Shown here one piece after another: positions 17,056 to 26,924 of a DNA stretch of 64,000 bases (the stretch's first letter is position 1; the number at the start of each line of letters is the position of its first letter). The stretch is from assembly GCF_040564635.1 (NCBI RefSeq), contig NZ_CP159837.1:2963001-3027000 (forward strand), given 5' to 3'. The position numbers and the translations under genes are program-made. Source of the stretch: Planktothricoides raciborskii GIHE-MW2 (GTDB taxonomy: Bacteria; Cyanobacteriota; Cyanobacteriia; Cyanobacteriales; Laspinemataceae). A model generated the notes under the pieces. The model saw nothing but the letters and a program-made list of their open reading frames with translations. It did not search any database and was not told the origin of the DNA.

Positions 17056-18660
17056 ATGCTAATCACTGACAAAATTCTCTTTAATTATCAACGCTGCCAA
17101 AGAAAATCATATATGAACCTTTATGGCAATCCGAGCGAACAGTCGCCCTTAAGCGATCTGATGGAAAAAATCCATCAAGATAGTTATGCTTACCGCCAAA
17201 GCATTCTAGATCAAGTGGCCTATCAAGAACCCTTGTATCAACCGGGGGACTGGTCTAGCGGCGCCCAGGCTACCTTAGACCTAATGAAACAAGGAGTTGA
17301 CTGCATTGCTAACGGCGTGCTGCTAGTTGACGCCCACCCATTCCAGGAAGTTTCTGCCTTATCCTCCGTTGCCGAACCGATGAGTTTTTCTCATCGGGAA
17401 ATGCCGATTTGGTTGCTGGGAGACTTAGACGGCGTGACTTTAGTCAGTTTTCCCAGCTTATTAATGAAAAAAACCGGGGCTTCTGACTTGGGAGATTGGT
17501 ATTACCAACCCATTGATATTAAGTTTAGCAAACGACCCAAGCGCGATTATCAAATGATTGGCGCTTTTCATGCCCAGTTACTAGCGGCCATTCAAGGGTT
17601 ATTGCCCGATGCTGGCTTAATTTTACGGGAGAAAGGACATTATTTTGTCGATGTGACCAAATGGCTGAACCTGATGCAGCAAACTTTTTTCGATTGTTTG
17701 CAAATGCTGCAAACCGCCACCGAACCAGAAGTTTTTATCAGCCGTCATCCTTGCGAAACTTGCCAATGGTATGACAGTTGTTATGCGATCGCCTCAGCAA
17801 ATCGTCACCTTTCTCTATTGCCCGGAGTCACCCCTACTCGTTATCATGCTTTAAAACAACTCAACATTAACACTTGGGAAGCTTTGGCCGCAGCGAACCC
17901 CGTTGATTTGATTCCTTATTTTGAAGAAACTTGTCAGAATCATCCCGTTGAACAAGTGACTCAAGCAATTGTTTTACAAGCCCAAGCTTGCCTACAAAAT
18001 CAGGCGATCGCTCTGACCAACTCTGAAAAACACTCTAATTCTTTTACCCCCGAACAATTGCCCGTCGCCCAGATTGAATTATATTTTGATATTGAAGCCC
18101 AACCGGAGCTAAATTTATCCTTTTTACATGGAGTTTTAAAAGTAGATCGCACCCAAACCACCCCAGATAATAAACCCCTAGAAACCTTTCATTATTTTCT
18201 GGCGGAGACACCGGCTGATGAAGGACTAATGTGGGAAAATTTTTTACAATTTGTCTGGGAATATCCCACCGCCCCGATTTTTCATTTTTGTCCCTATGAA
18301 GCCCAAGAAATTAAAAATCTGGCCAAACGATATCACACTCCTGCCAGCCGCTGGCGACCCATCATCCCTCGCTTAATTGATGTTCATGCCCTCGTCACCC
18401 GTCATGTGGTGATGCCCGTAGAAAGTTACTCCCTGAAAGCGATCGCTCGTTCCCTAGGGTTTCAATGGCGCGATCCAGCATCCAGCGGCGCTCAATGTAT
18501 TGTTTGGTACGATCAATGGTTAAAAACTAAAACCGAAAATCTAGCTGATCCTGCCTCACAGACTAAGAATGAATATTTAGAATCCATTCTGATTTATAAT
18601 GAAGATGACTGCCGAGCCACTTATGTGGTTAAAGATTGGCTGGTAAAATTTTTAACTTAG
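17056..18660 (+). CDS. TM0106-family RecB-like nuclease with C-terminal RNase H-like exonuclease domain
   Basis: 534 residues from the ATG at 17056; upstream codons in the same frame look non-coding, and the family starts at MLITDKILFNYQRC. The N-terminal half is PD-(D/E)XK, RecB/Cas4-like: Cys14 plus CETCQWYDSC (about 238-247) make a likely 4Fe-4S set, with active-site DIKFS near residue 156. A helix-hairpin-helix-like segment follows (GVTPTRYHALKQLNINTWEAL). The C-terminal half is a DEDD exonuclease/YprB-type RNase H fold with YFDIE (motif I) and YNEDDCRATYVV (motif III). Likely works in DNA repair; the exact substrate is unknown. Not linked to CRISPR here. Confidence 0.82.
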   Translation: MLITDKILFNYQRCQRKSYMNLYGNPSEQSPLSDLMEKIHQDSYAYRQSILDQVAYQEPLYQPGDWSSGAQATLDLMKQGVDCIANGVLLVDAHPFQEVSALSSVAEPMSFSHREMPIWLLGDLDGVTLVSFPSLLMKKTGASDLGDWYYQPIDIKFSKRPKRDYQMIGAFHAQLLAAIQGLLPDAGLILREKGHYFVDVTKWLNLMQQTFFDCLQMLQTATEPEVFISRHPCETCQWYDSCYAIASANRHLSLLPGVTPTRYHALKQLNINTWEALAAANPVDLIPYFEETCQNHPVEQVTQAIVLQAQACLQNQAIALTNSEKHSNSFTPEQLPVAQIELYFDIEAQPELNLSFLHGVLKVDRTQTTPDNKPLETFHYFLAETPADEGLMWENFLQFVWEYPTAPIFHFCPYEAQEIKNLAKRYHTPASRWRPIIPRLIDVHALVTRHVVMPVESYSLKAIARSLGFQWRDPASSGAQCIVWYDQWLKTKTENLADPASQTKNEYLESILIYNEDDCRATYVVKDWLVKFLT

Positions 18661-18833
18661 TTGTTTTTTGGTAGGGGCGTGGCGGAAAAGCGCCCCCTTG
18701 CGCCCGCTTGCGCCCCCAAAAATTAGTTATTTGTTATTGATTATTGTTTCTTATATTGTTGATTTTATTAATTAATTAATAACGAATAATCAATCAAAAA
18801 ATAACTAAATAACCCATCGGAGGAAAAATTAAG

Positions 18834-20003
18834 TTGAATTATCAAAAAAATTTTTGGGCTATTTTCATTCTGACCACAGTTGCTTGCACCCAAGAACCAT
18901 TAGCATCGCCAAAAGTTAGTCCTCCAGACCGGGAAATATCAGCAATTTCAGAAATTGTCGAAATGTCAGGATTAGAATTTATCGGCGAAGCAAGATTGCC
19001 CACGGGTTTAATTTATCAAAATACAGAATTAGGCGGAATTTCGGGGATTACTTATGATGCTAATCAGCAAAAATATTATGCGATTTCTGATGATCGCAGT
19101 CAAAAAGCTGCTGCTCGGTTTTATGGGCTAAAAATAGAATTATCACCCGTTCGGGTATTGCCAGAAATTAACGTAAATACTTTATTAGATGAATCGCAAC
19201 AACCCTTTGCCCCTGGTACGCTAGATCCAGAGGCAATTGCTTTAAGTAATCAACAGACTTTATGGATTTCATCGGAGGGCGATTCCGCTTCATCGGATCG
19301 CTACGCGAATCGCAATGGACAAATTATCCCCTGGATCAAAGAATTTTCTCTGAAAGGGGAACATATCAAAACTTTACCTATACCCGAAAAATATATCCCA
19401 TATGCCCAAAATACCAAAGGAGTCCGCAATAATTTATCCTTAGAAAGTTTAACGATTACTCCAAATCAACAATGGTTATTTACCGCCACAGAAAATGCCC
19501 TAATCCAAGATGGTTCACCGGCAGATATTAACCAAGGCAGTCCTAGCCGCATCTTACAATATAATTTGCTCACTAGAAAGCCAGAAAAAGAATTTCTTTA
19601 TGTAACCGAACCTGTCGCCGATGCGCCCAATCCCCCAGAGAGTTTGCACACCAATGGTCTAGTGGAATTATTGGCGATCAATGAAACTCATTTGCTGAGT
19701 TTAGAGCGTTCTTATTCTAATGGCGTTGGCAATACCATTTTACTCTTTGAAGTGTCTTTAGCCAATGCCAGCGATATTCAAACAATTGATAGTCTCAGTT
19801 CGGTAGATATTAGTCAAATTAAACCGGCGGAAAAACGACTTTTATTAGATTTGCGATCGCTCAATATTCCCCTGGATAACATAGAAGCCATGACCTTTGG
19901 CCCAATTCTACCCGATGGGAGGCGATCGCTGATTTTAATTAGCGACAATAACTTTAATCCCCTTCAGGTGACACAAATCTTAGCTTTTGCCCTGAGTGAT
20001 TAG
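18834..20003 (+). CDS. Phytase-like esterase-domain lipoprotein
   Basis: 389 residues from a TTG start, chosen because GGAGG lies about 11 bases upstream and the frame then begins with a lipoprotein signal: hydrophobic FWAIFILTTVAC with Cys18 as the lipobox cysteine. The mature part matches the phytase-like PF13449 beta-propeller family (GGISGITYDANQQKYYAISDD; LDPEAIAL; GVRNNLSLESLTITP; TNGLVELLAINETHLLSLERS). These proteins are periplasmic or outer-membrane lipoproteins, sometimes beside alkaline phosphatase; the activity is not established. The gene is alone in its direction, with a repeat-rich downstream spacer (GGGGTGCG-type runs, 20017-20100). Confidence 0.82.
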   Translation: MNYQKNFWAIFILTTVACTQEPLASPKVSPPDREISAISEIVEMSGLEFIGEARLPTGLIYQNTELGGISGITYDANQQKYYAISDDRSQKAAARFYGLKIELSPVRVLPEINVNTLLDESQQPFAPGTLDPEAIALSNQQTLWISSEGDSASSDRYANRNGQIIPWIKEFSLKGEHIKTLPIPEKYIPYAQNTKGVRNNLSLESLTITPNQQWLFTATENALIQDGSPADINQGSPSRILQYNLLTRKPEKEFLYVTEPVADAPNPPESLHTNGLVELLAINETHLLSLERSYSNGVGNTILLFEVSLANASDIQTIDSLSSVDISQIKPAEKRLLLDLRSLNIPLDNIEAMTFGPILPDGRRSLILISDNNFNPLQVTQILAFALSD

Positions 20004-20193
20004 TAGCAGAGGAGCAGAGGAGCAGGGGTGCGGGGGTGCGGGCTTCCCCACACCCCTGCACCCCTACACCGATGGCGGCCCCGCACCCCCGCTCCCCGTT
20101 CCCCGTTCCCCAAAAAACTGAATCAAAAAAATTTTTTGGCAAAAGGGTTGACAAACCAAAAAACATCTGCAATGATACTAAAGGCTTCAACAA

Positions 20194-20267
20194 GGGACTG
20201 TAGTTCAATTGGTTAGAGCACCGCCCTGTCACGGCGGAAGTTGCGGGTTCGAGCCCCGTCAGTCCCG
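20194..20267 (+). tRNA. tRNA-Asp (GTC)
   Basis: 74 bases: acceptor GGGACTG/CAGTCCC with discriminator G, D-arm with AATTGGTTAGA, anticodon arm CCGCC-CTGTCAC-GGCGG reading GTC, T-arm GCGGG-TTCGAGC-CCCGT. No encoded CCA. Ordinary bacterial tRNA-Asp, on the same strand as gltX 200 bp downstream. Confidence 0.97.
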
Positions 20268-20300
20268 TTCTAATCTAAATCTTAAAGAGTGAAAGTTTCA

Positions 20301-20345
20301 AGGTGAAAATATCAAAATCTTTGATATAGTTTCACCTCTTTTTCC
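20301..20345 (+). terminator. Terminator after tRNA-Asp
   Basis: Long hairpin AGGTGAAA-ATATCAAA / TTTGATAT-AG-TTTCACCT followed by CTTTTT. It lies 33 bases after the tRNA end. Confidence 0.8.
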
Positions 20346-20399
20346 CTCAATTAGATTTTTTACGGGCATCAGAGATCAACCGAAACGACGATATATCAA

Positions 20400-20427
20400 G
20401 GGTTAGAACCCCTTCAGTCCCGTTATA
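20400..20427 (+). repeat. Partial copy of the tRNA-Asp 3' end
   Basis: Matches the T-arm/acceptor end of tRNA-Asp and its flank (20245-20272) at 24 of 28 positions, in direct orientation, 155 bp downstream. No D-arm or anticodon arm accompanies it. This is the pattern left when an element integrates at a tRNA 3' end (attL/attR) and is later lost; simple duplication is the alternative. Confidence 0.6.
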
Positions 20428-20467
20428 AGGTAAGATAAATAGTCTATCTTATTCAGAGAGTAATCAA

Positions 20468-22657
20468 GTGACGGTTAGAGTTCGGATTGCTCCCAGTCCT
20501 ACTGGGAATTTACACATCGGCACAGCGAGAACCGCTGTATTTAACTGGCTGTTTGCCCGCCATTATGGTGGTCAATTTATTTTACGGATTGAAGATACCG
20601 ATACGGAGCGATCGCGCCCGGAATATACCCAGAACATTCTCGATGGACTCACTTGGCTGGGTTTAACCTGGGATGAAGGACCATTCTTTCAGTCAGAACG
20701 GCTGGAATTGTATCGGGATGCCATTAAAACCCTTCTGGATCGGGGTCTAGCTTACAAATGCTACTGCACCCCAGAAGAACTGGAGCTTATGCGATCGGCG
20801 CAAGTGGCTGCGGGAGAAGCCCCTCGGTATGACAATCGTCACCGGAATTTGACCCGCCAACAACGGGCGGATTTTGAAGCTGAAGGGCGCACCGCTGTGA
20901 TTCGCTTTAAAATCGACGACGATCAGATCATTCGCTGGAATGACTTAGTACGAGGTCAGGTAGTTTGGAAAGCCAGTGACCTCGGTGGCGATATGGTGAT
21001 TGCTCGCGCTGCCACCGCTGGTGATATCGGGCAACCGCTATATAATTTCGCGGTGGTCGTGGATGACATAGATATGAAAATTACCCATGTGATTCGTGGG
21101 GAAGACCACATTGCCAACACCGCCAAACAAATTTTGCTTTACGAAGCGTTTGGGGCAACAGTGCCACAGTTTGCCCATACCCCGCTGATTCTGAATCAAT
21201 CGGGTCAAAAACTCTCAAAACGCGATGGGGTGACATCGATCGCCGACTTTCAGGGGATGGGTTTCGCCGCTGAGGGGTTGGTCAATTATATGACCTTGCT
21301 GGGATGGTCGCCCCCGGATAACCAAGAAATTTTTACTCTGCCAGAAGCAGCCACTAAGTTTAGCTTTGAACGAGTCAATAAAGCTGGGGCTAAATTTGAC
21401 TGGGATAAGTTGGATTGGATTAATAGTCAATATCTCCATGCTATGCCCGCAGAGAAATTAACCGACTTGTTAATTCCTTACTGGCAGGAAGCTGGATATG
21501 CCTTTGATCCAGTAAGCGATCGCCCCTGGTTAGAAAAACTAGCCGCCCTGATTGGCCCAAGTCTGACTCGTTTAAAAGATAGTGTAGAACTGAGTCGGAT
21601 ATTCTTCGTCGAGTCCGTTGAACTGAACGAAGAAGCCCAACAACAACTGGAACAACCGGGCGCGATCGAGGCAGTCAACGCTATACTAGGATCGCTGGAT
21701 CTGGCTCAACCTTGGACCGATGACTTAGCCCAAGATATGATCAAGGGCGTCACCAAAGAGCAAAAAGTCAAAAAAGGACTGGTGATGCGATCGCTGCGAG
21801 TTGCCCTCACAGGGGAAGTTCACGGCCCTGACCTGATCCAATCTTGGGGACTACTCCACCAAAAAGGGTTAGATCGAACCCGCTTGGCAACAGTCTTAAA
21901 GGTTGATCCAACAGAAGCCAACCCCGTAATGGAAAATCCTTCTGTGGCAGAAGCCGAAAACAACTCCCAGACTGAGGCCGTTACGGAGCCAGTTTCAGAA
22001 CCCTCGGTCTCAGACAACCTGGTGACTGAGGTTGAGGCAGCAACCCCTGCCACTCCATCAGCGGTTACAGACGTAGTGGAAACATTCCCTACTCCCAAAA
22101 TATCTAGACAAGAAGCAGAATTGGCCGAAAGCCCTAGCGGAGAAATCTCTGACCAACAGGAAGCAGAATTGGCCGAAAATGCTACCCCGGAAACACCTAA
22201 AGAGGAAGAAGTCGTGACTGAAACTCCTACCCCGGAAACACTTAAAGAGGAAGAAGTAGAATCATCTGGCTTTGAAGCATCAGCATCTATCGATGAATTC
22301 ACCGCTTCCCCACCATCCGCATCTCAAGATCAAATCAAAAATATCGGCCAAACCATCGTCGAGGTTTTATCCAATCTACCTGGTTATGTCACCACCTTTT
22401 TTGGTGAATACCAAAAGCCATTAATTACCATTGGTTTAATTGTGGTCGCATTAGTCAGCATCAAAGTTTTGGTGGCTGTACTAAATGTGTTTAACACCAT
22501 TCCACTGGTAGCCCCAACCCTGGAACTGGTTGGCATAGCCTACTCACTCTGGTTTGTTTACCGTTACTTACTCAAATCATCTACCCGCCAAGAATTATCA
22601 GATCAGATAACGGCTTTCATCGAACAAATTGCTGGCCAAAATTCCTCCAACTCCTAA
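20468..22657 (+). CDS. gltX: Glutamyl-tRNA synthetase with C-terminal CAAD membrane domain
   Basis: 729 residues from a GTG start with the family N-terminus [25 protein letters not shown] is at 16-19 (HIGT) and the KMSKS equivalent is KLSKRDG near 248. The catalytic and anticodon-binding parts end near residue 485, the usual GluRS length. An acidic Pro/Glu/Thr-rich linker (about 490-615) with duplicated QEAELAE and PETxKEEEV segments leads to a CAAD domain (about 620-725) with two hydrophobic helices. CAAD domains anchor some cyanobacterial aminoacyl-tRNA synthetases to thylakoid membranes. Charges tRNA-Glu, which also feeds tetrapyrrole synthesis. Probably non-discriminating, as in most cyanobacteria. 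Confidence 0.95.
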   Translation: MTVRVRIAPSPTGNLHIGTARTAVFNWLFARHYGGQFILRIEDTDTERSRPEYTQNILDGLTWLGLTWDEGPFFQSERLELYRDAIKTLLDRGLAYKCYCTPEELELMRSAQVAAGEAPRYDNRHRNLTRQQRADFEAEGRTAVIRFKIDDDQIIRWNDLVRGQVVWKASDLGGDMVIARAATAGDIGQPLYNFAVVVDDIDMKITHVIRGEDHIANTAKQILLYEAFGATVPQFAHTPLILNQSGQKLSKRDGVTSIADFQGMGFAAEGLVNYMTLLGWSPPDNQEIFTLPEAATKFSFERVNKAGAKFDWDKLDWINSQYLHAMPAEKLTDLLIPYWQEAGYAFDPVSDRPWLEKLAALIGPSLTRLKDSVELSRIFFVESVELNEEAQQQLEQPGAIEAVNAILGSLDLAQPWTDDLAQDMIKGVTKEQKVKKGLVMRSLRVALTGEVHGPDLIQSWGLLHQKGLDRTRLATVLKVDPTEANPVMENPSVAEAENNSQTEAVTEPVSEPSVSDNLVTEVEAATPATPSAVTDVVETFPTPKISRQEAELAESPSGEISDQQEAELAENATPETPKEEEVVTETPTPETLKEEEVESSGFEASASIDEFTASPPSASQDQIKNIGQTIVEVLSNLPGYVTTFFGEYQKPLITIGLIVVALVSIKVLVAVLNVFNTIPLVAPTLELVGIAYSLWFVYRYLLKSSTRQELSDQITAFIEQIAGQNSSNS

Positions 22658-23230
22658 TTATCGGAATTGTTTTGAGGCGGTCAATATTGTCGTTGTTGTT
22701 CTGGTCTGTGTCATCACTGGTGATATCATTCATCACCCGATCCACCCTGGTTCATAGAAACCAAATCTAAATGTTTAGGCTTTGAGGGGAAAAGCCTAAA
22801 CATTTGTACCATCCCCTCACACTTCTTATGTCACTGAAGATCCAATCGTCGCAATGGTAACGAACCATTGAATGCGAGGTGATAATAGGTGAACAAAATC
22901 CTCATCATTATTTGCTATATTTTGCTAAATCTGGTTATAATTTACCATGTCACCTAGTAACAATTCCTTTCGGAAACAGTCCGGTAGATCGAATGCCAGT
23001 TGAAGTGAAAACCCTGGATGTCACCAGTATCCATACACTCAACAAAAAAATGGTAGATCTACCCCTCTGAGAAAAGAAAAAGGGGAAGAAGGGTAATAAC
23101 GCGCTAATCCTTAAAGGATTAGCTTTGATGGCAGCGTCCTTCACCCTTAAAGGTGATGCCTTACCTAGATTAAGTTGGCTTAGTTATGAGCAGATTTGGT
23201 CAGGTTAAATGCTGCACACGATCACTCTAG
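22658..23230. other. Spacer after gltX with hairpins
   Basis: Holds a perfect 15-bp inverted repeat at 22769-22805 (arms AAATGTTTAGGCTTT and complement, 7-base loop) 112 bp after gltX, without a T-run, and a palindrome GCTAATCCTTAAAGGATTAGC-like at 23103-23123 (8-bp arms) followed by a smaller related one at 23142-23155. A 63-codon frame at 22879 lacks a ribosome binding site or recognisable content and is not called. Confidence 0.5.
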
Positions 23231-23827
23231 ATGCATAAACATAGACCATTATCGTTAATATGGGCGCACACCCGTGCGCCCATATTATCAATTACAATTG
23301 CCCTAATCCTAGTTTTTCATGGCTTCTGGCGCACGCCAGCCGGTCAAACACAAACATCTTTAGCCCAAGAAACCACCAAGAAACCCCGTGAAGATCCGAG
23401 AAATCTGGGCATCTTTGAAAATATCACCATTAGCCCTCGGTTTTCTCCAGATCCGATTATCATTCGGGGGATTAGTGGTGGTTCAATTCCTGCCGCTAGA
23501 ATAGCGGGTCGCGACCAGTCAATCACCGGCCCTTGTGTCGGGTTGATTGATGAAGAACCGGATCACCGTTTAGAATTAACCTCATTTTTCAACTATCTTA
23601 GTCTTCAGGTAGAAAGCGCACAAGATACCACTTTAGTGATCCGTGGTCCCGGTGGCAGTTGGTGTAATGATGATTTTGAAGGGAATAAAAATCCCGGAAT
23701 TGCTGGTCAATGGCAAAAAGGCATTTATGAAGTTTGGATCGGTTCTTACACTTCAGAAGAATACTATCCATATACGATCAGAATTACTGGCGCCCCACTG
23801 CTCAACCCGGCTCCCTTTGGTCGATAA
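23231..23827 (+). CDS. Secreted protein of unknown function, conserved in cyanobacteria
   Basis: 198 residues. The N-terminus has a signal-anchor-like helix (APILSITIALILVFHGFW) and a possible cleavage after TSLAQ. The mature part contains GISGGSIPAARIAGRDQSITGPCVGLIDEEPDHRL (two halves of a conserved block), DTTLVIRGPGGSWCNDDFEGN and GTYxVWIGSY-like ending, a layout I know from many cyanobacterial exported proteins resembling bacterial pre-peptidase beta-sandwich domains. Two Cys may form a disulfide. No function is assigned; the likely place is periplasm or outside. Monocistronic. Confidence 0.75.
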   Translation: MHKHRPLSLIWAHTRAPILSITIALILVFHGFWRTPAGQTQTSLAQETTKKPREDPRNLGIFENITISPRFSPDPIIIRGISGGSIPAARIAGRDQSITGPCVGLIDEEPDHRLELTSFFNYLSLQVESAQDTTLVIRGPGGSWCNDDFEGNKNPGIAGQWQKGIYEVWIGSYTSEEYYPYTIRITGAPLLNPAPFGR

Positions 23828-24462
23828 TCTCAAGAATTCGGCCTTGATTTTTCTCCTTTCTGAGTTTTTTGGAGAATTTTTATTTTTTTCTTTTAGTTGC
23901 AAGTTAGCTACATGATATATATCAATAAGTCTTGACTAGATTACGACTAATTTGAGGAGCAACCGTTAAATCATCTCAGACATTGGCGACGATTCACCGA
24001 ATATATCATCGGCAAAATGTATTAAATAGTTATGAAAAAAATTAGCGGTGGGCTAGATGTTTTCGGGAATAGATCGGACCTGCCCCGACCATTAATCAGT
24101 AATTATCCAGGATATCGTGGATAATCTAGACAAAATAATCGCCCTAGGGCATCATCCCCGGTTTGGCAACGGTTTCTGGGAATGATTTCAGTTGAGTATA
24201 TGACAAGCGAGAAAAAAAATAGCACAAAATAGGACAAAGCAGTTGCCCTAAGTATGAGAATTACGTTAAATTATATTAAGATTTAGCCGGGAACTTGTAA
24301 CGGATGCAAGTCCCTACACCCGACGATCGCCTCTATGGGGCGAATCGCGCCAAAATGCCATGTTGTCAGGGCGACATAAATTCTCATTTACGAATTTGGT
24401 TAAAAACCCGACCGGATCAAAAAAAACTAGCTGTTCTACTTTGTATATAGAGACCATCGCTT
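23828..24462. other. Long upstream region of ftsH
   Basis: 635 bp without a gene. An inverted repeat ATTATCCA/TGGATAAT with an 8-base loop is at 24102-24125. A leader hairpin GGGAACTTG/CAAGTCCC lies at 24289-24314, about 150 bases before the ftsH start. No promoter is clear enough to call. Confidence 0.45.
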
Positions 24463-26349
24463 ATGAAAGCTTCCTGGAGAATCATCTTACTTTGGGCATT
24501 ACCTGCATTAGTCATTGGATTTTTTGTGTGGCAAAGCGCATTTGCTCCAACTGGCGCTGAGTTGACGCAAAATACCGCCAGTGCGCGGATGAGCTATGGC
24601 CGATTTTTAGAATATCTGGACGTGGGTCGAGTCACCAGCGTCGATCTATTTGACAGCGGTCGCACCGCTATTGTTGAAGCGGTCGATCCAGATTTGGATA
24701 ACCGAGTTCAGCGTTTCCGGGTGGACTTACCGGGGAATGCGCCCGAACTGATTAGCCGTCTGCGAGAATCGGAAATTAGTTTTGATATTCATCCGATGTC
24801 TAACAATGGCGCAATTTTAGGCATTTTAGGCAATTTAATTTTCCCCGTTTTGTTAATCGCTGGATTGTTCTTCCTATTTCGTCGTTCCAATGGCGTTCCT
24901 GGCGGCCCAGGTCAAGCCATGAACTTTGCTAAATCTAAGGCACGGTTCCAAATGGAAGCCAAAACCGGCGTGATGTTTGATGATGTAGCCGGAATTGAAG
25001 AAGCTAAAGAAGAACTCCAGGAAGTGGTGACTTTTCTGAAAAAGCCCGAACGGTTTACCGCTGTGGGTGCGCGTATTCCCAAAGGGGTGCTGTTAGTCGG
25101 CCCGCCGGGAACCGGGAAAACTCTGTTGGCTAAGGCGATCGCTGGTGAAGCAGGCGTACCTTTCTTCAGTATTTCTGGTTCTGAATTTGTGGAAATGTTT
25201 GTCGGGGTTGGGGCGTCTCGCGTCCGTGACCTGTTCAAGAAAGCCAAAGAAAATGCTCCTTGCATCATCTTTATTGATGAAATTGACGCCGTAGGTCGTC
25301 AACGGGGTGCCGGTATTGGCGGTGGTAACGATGAACGGGAACAAACTCTCAACCAGTTACTTACGGAAATGGATGGGTTTGAAGGCAATACTGGGATTAT
25401 TATTATTGCCGCTACCAACCGCCCAGATGTGCTGGATTCGGCTTTGTTGCGTCCCGGTCGCTTTGACCGTCAAGTCACTGTGGATACCCCAGATATTAAG
25501 GGTCGCTTAGAAATCTTGGATGTCCACGCTCGGAATAAGAAATTGTCCGATGAAATTTCTTTGGAGGCGATCGCTCGTCGGACTCCTGGTTTTACGGGTG
25601 CTGACCTGGCTAACCTGCTCAACGAAGCCGCCATTCTCACCGCCCGTCGCCGCAAAGAAGCGATTACCATGCTGGAAATTGATGATGCCGTTGATCGCGT
25701 CATCGCCGGGATGGAAGGCACTCCCCTAGTGGACAGCAAGAGCAAACGCTTGATTGCTTATCACGAAGTTGGACACGCGATCGTGGGCACCCTGGTCAAA
25801 GATCACGACCCCGTACAAAAAGTCACCTTAATTCCTCGTGGACAAGCCCAAGGTCTGACCTGGTTCACCCCTGGGGAAGAGCAGTTTCTCATTTCCAAAT
25901 CTCAACTCATGGCTCGGATCATGGGTGCTCTGGGCGGTCGGGTCGCCGAACAAGTCATCTTTGGGGATGCGGAAGTCACCACCGGCGCCGGAAATGACCT
26001 GCAACAAGTCACCGGAATGGCTCGCCAAATGGTGACTCGCTTCGGGATGTCAGATTTAGGCCCCTTATCTTTAGAAACCCAACAAGGTGAAGTGTTCTTA
26101 GGTCGGGATTTAATGACCCGTTCGGAATACTCTGAGGAAATTGCCGCCCGCATTGATGCTCAGGTGCGAAGCATTGTCGAACATTGCTACGACATGACCA
26201 CCAAAATCATCAAAGACAACCGGGTAGTCATGGATCGCTTAGTGGATTTATTGGTGGAAAAAGAAACCATTGACGGTGAAGAATTCCGTCAAATCGTGGC
26301 TGAATACACCAATGTTCCCGAAAAAGAGCAGTTTGTGCCCCAACTGTAG
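24463..26349 (+). CDS. ftsH: ATP-dependent zinc metalloprotease FtsH
   Basis: 628 residues. TM helix about 5-24, lumenal/periplasmic domain, second TM about 107-132 ([19 protein letters not shown]), AAA+ domain with Walker A GPPGTGKT (about 208-215), Walker B IIFIDEID, second region of homology [21 protein letters not shown], and a peptidase with HEVGH zinc motif near residue 430 and the third ligand Asp further on. In cyanobacteria FtsH heterohexamers in the thylakoid membrane degrade damaged D1 during photosystem II repair; which paralogue this is cannot be settled here. Monocistronic with a long leader. A 9-bp tandem repeat starts 5 bp after the stop. Confidence 0.97.
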   Translation: MKASWRIILLWALPALVIGFFVWQSAFAPTGAELTQNTASARMSYGRFLEYLDVGRVTSVDLFDSGRTAIVEAVDPDLDNRVQRFRVDLPGNAPELISRLRESEISFDIHPMSNNGAILGILGNLIFPVLLIAGLFFLFRRSNGVPGGPGQAMNFAKSKARFQMEAKTGVMFDDVAGIEEAKEELQEVVTFLKKPERFTAVGARIPKGVLLVGPPGTGKTLLAKAIAGEAGVPFFSISGSEFVEMFVGVGASRVRDLFKKAKENAPCIIFIDEIDAVGRQRGAGIGGGNDEREQTLNQLLTEMDGFEGNTGIIIIAATNRPDVLDSALLRPGRFDRQVTVDTPDIKGRLEILDVHARNKKLSDEISLEAIARRTPGFTGADLANLLNEAAILTARRRKEAITMLEIDDAVDRVIAGMEGTPLVDSKSKRLIAYHEVGHAIVGTLVKDHDPVQKVTLIPRGQAQGLTWFTPGEEQFLISKSQLMARIMGALGGRVAEQVIFGDAEVTTGAGNDLQQVTGMARQMVTRFGMSDLGPLSLETQQGEVFLGRDLMTRSEYSEEIAARIDAQVRSIVEHCYDMTTKIIKDNRVVMDRLVDLLVEKETIDGEEFRQIVAEYTNVPEKEQFVPQL

Positions 26350-26354
26350 AGTAG

Positions 26355-26435
26355 CTTCCGGGGCTTCCGGGGCTTCCGGAGCTTCCGGGGCTTCCGGATC
26401 TTCCGGAGCTTCCGGGGCTTCCGGATCTTCCGGAG
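26355..26435 (+). repeat. Nine copies of a 9-bp GC-rich repeat directly after ftsH
   Basis: Units CTTCCGGGG, CTTCCGGAG and CTTCCGGAT in the order 1-1-2-1-3-2-1-3-2. Each contains CCGG or TCCGGA. The array begins 5 bp after the ftsH stop and could fold into alternating hairpins in the mRNA 3' end. Confidence 0.9.
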
Positions 26436-26524
26436 CAGAGGGGAGAGTGAATAGTGAATGGTGAATAGTGAATGCGGTTTTTAGATTAATAAACCACAGC
26501 CGGATGGGATTTCTATCTCCGCCT

Positions 26525-26700
26525 CATAGAGCAAGTCGGTTAAAACCGACTAGGAAGCTTATACCGTTTCTAATTAATAATGCAACTTCTTTGGGCGCGG
26601 CGGCTTGCGCCCAAATTAACCTAGTAAATGTAGCAATAATTTTTAAAATTGGTTTTATATTAAAAGAATTTTAGTCGGTTAAAACCGACTGTAGGGGTTG
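26525..26700. repeat. Two copies of the GTCGGTTAAAACCGAC palindrome
   Basis: Copies at about 26537-26552 and 26674-26689; others occur at 57622-57637 and 57704-57720. A dispersed 16-18-bp palindrome family in non-coding DNA of this genome. No gene is seen between 26436 and 26924. Confidence 0.75.
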
Positions 26701-26749
26701 TATGTCACTATACCATCGCGAACTGCTATATTTTTTTGGCAAAAAACCG

Positions 26750-26920
26750 ATATGGTTGTTATTGGTTATTAGTTAGTTGTTATTTGTGGTTATTGGCTCG
26801 TTGACCCCGTACCAGTCAGCCAACAACCAATAACCAACAACCAATAACCCCACCTTAGAAGGGTGGGCTAGGGGGGCTAGGGGGGGCAACAACCAACAAC
26901 CAATAACCAACAACCAGTAA
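26750..26920. repeat. Inverted heptamer arrays after flv1
   Basis: TTATTGG/TTGTTAT units (26755-26800) are followed by the complementary orientation CCAACAA/CCAATAA (26818-26850 and 26886-26915), so a long imperfect hairpin is possible. Ends within 10 bp of the flv1 stop codon. Confidence 0.7.
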
Positions 26921-26924
26921 CAAA

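Noticed and set aside
17056-18660. Cas4 of a CRISPR system
   Set aside because: The protein is Cas4-like in its nuclease half but has the TM0106/YprB exonuclease extension, and no cas genes or array are nearby.
22879-23070. 63-residue protein after gltX
   Set aside because: No start signal, ordinary chance frame in a hairpin-rich spacer.
26270-26464. Gly-Ala-Ser repeat protein after ftsH
   Set aside because: It is the 9-bp tandem repeat read in another frame, overlapping the ftsH end, with no start signal.
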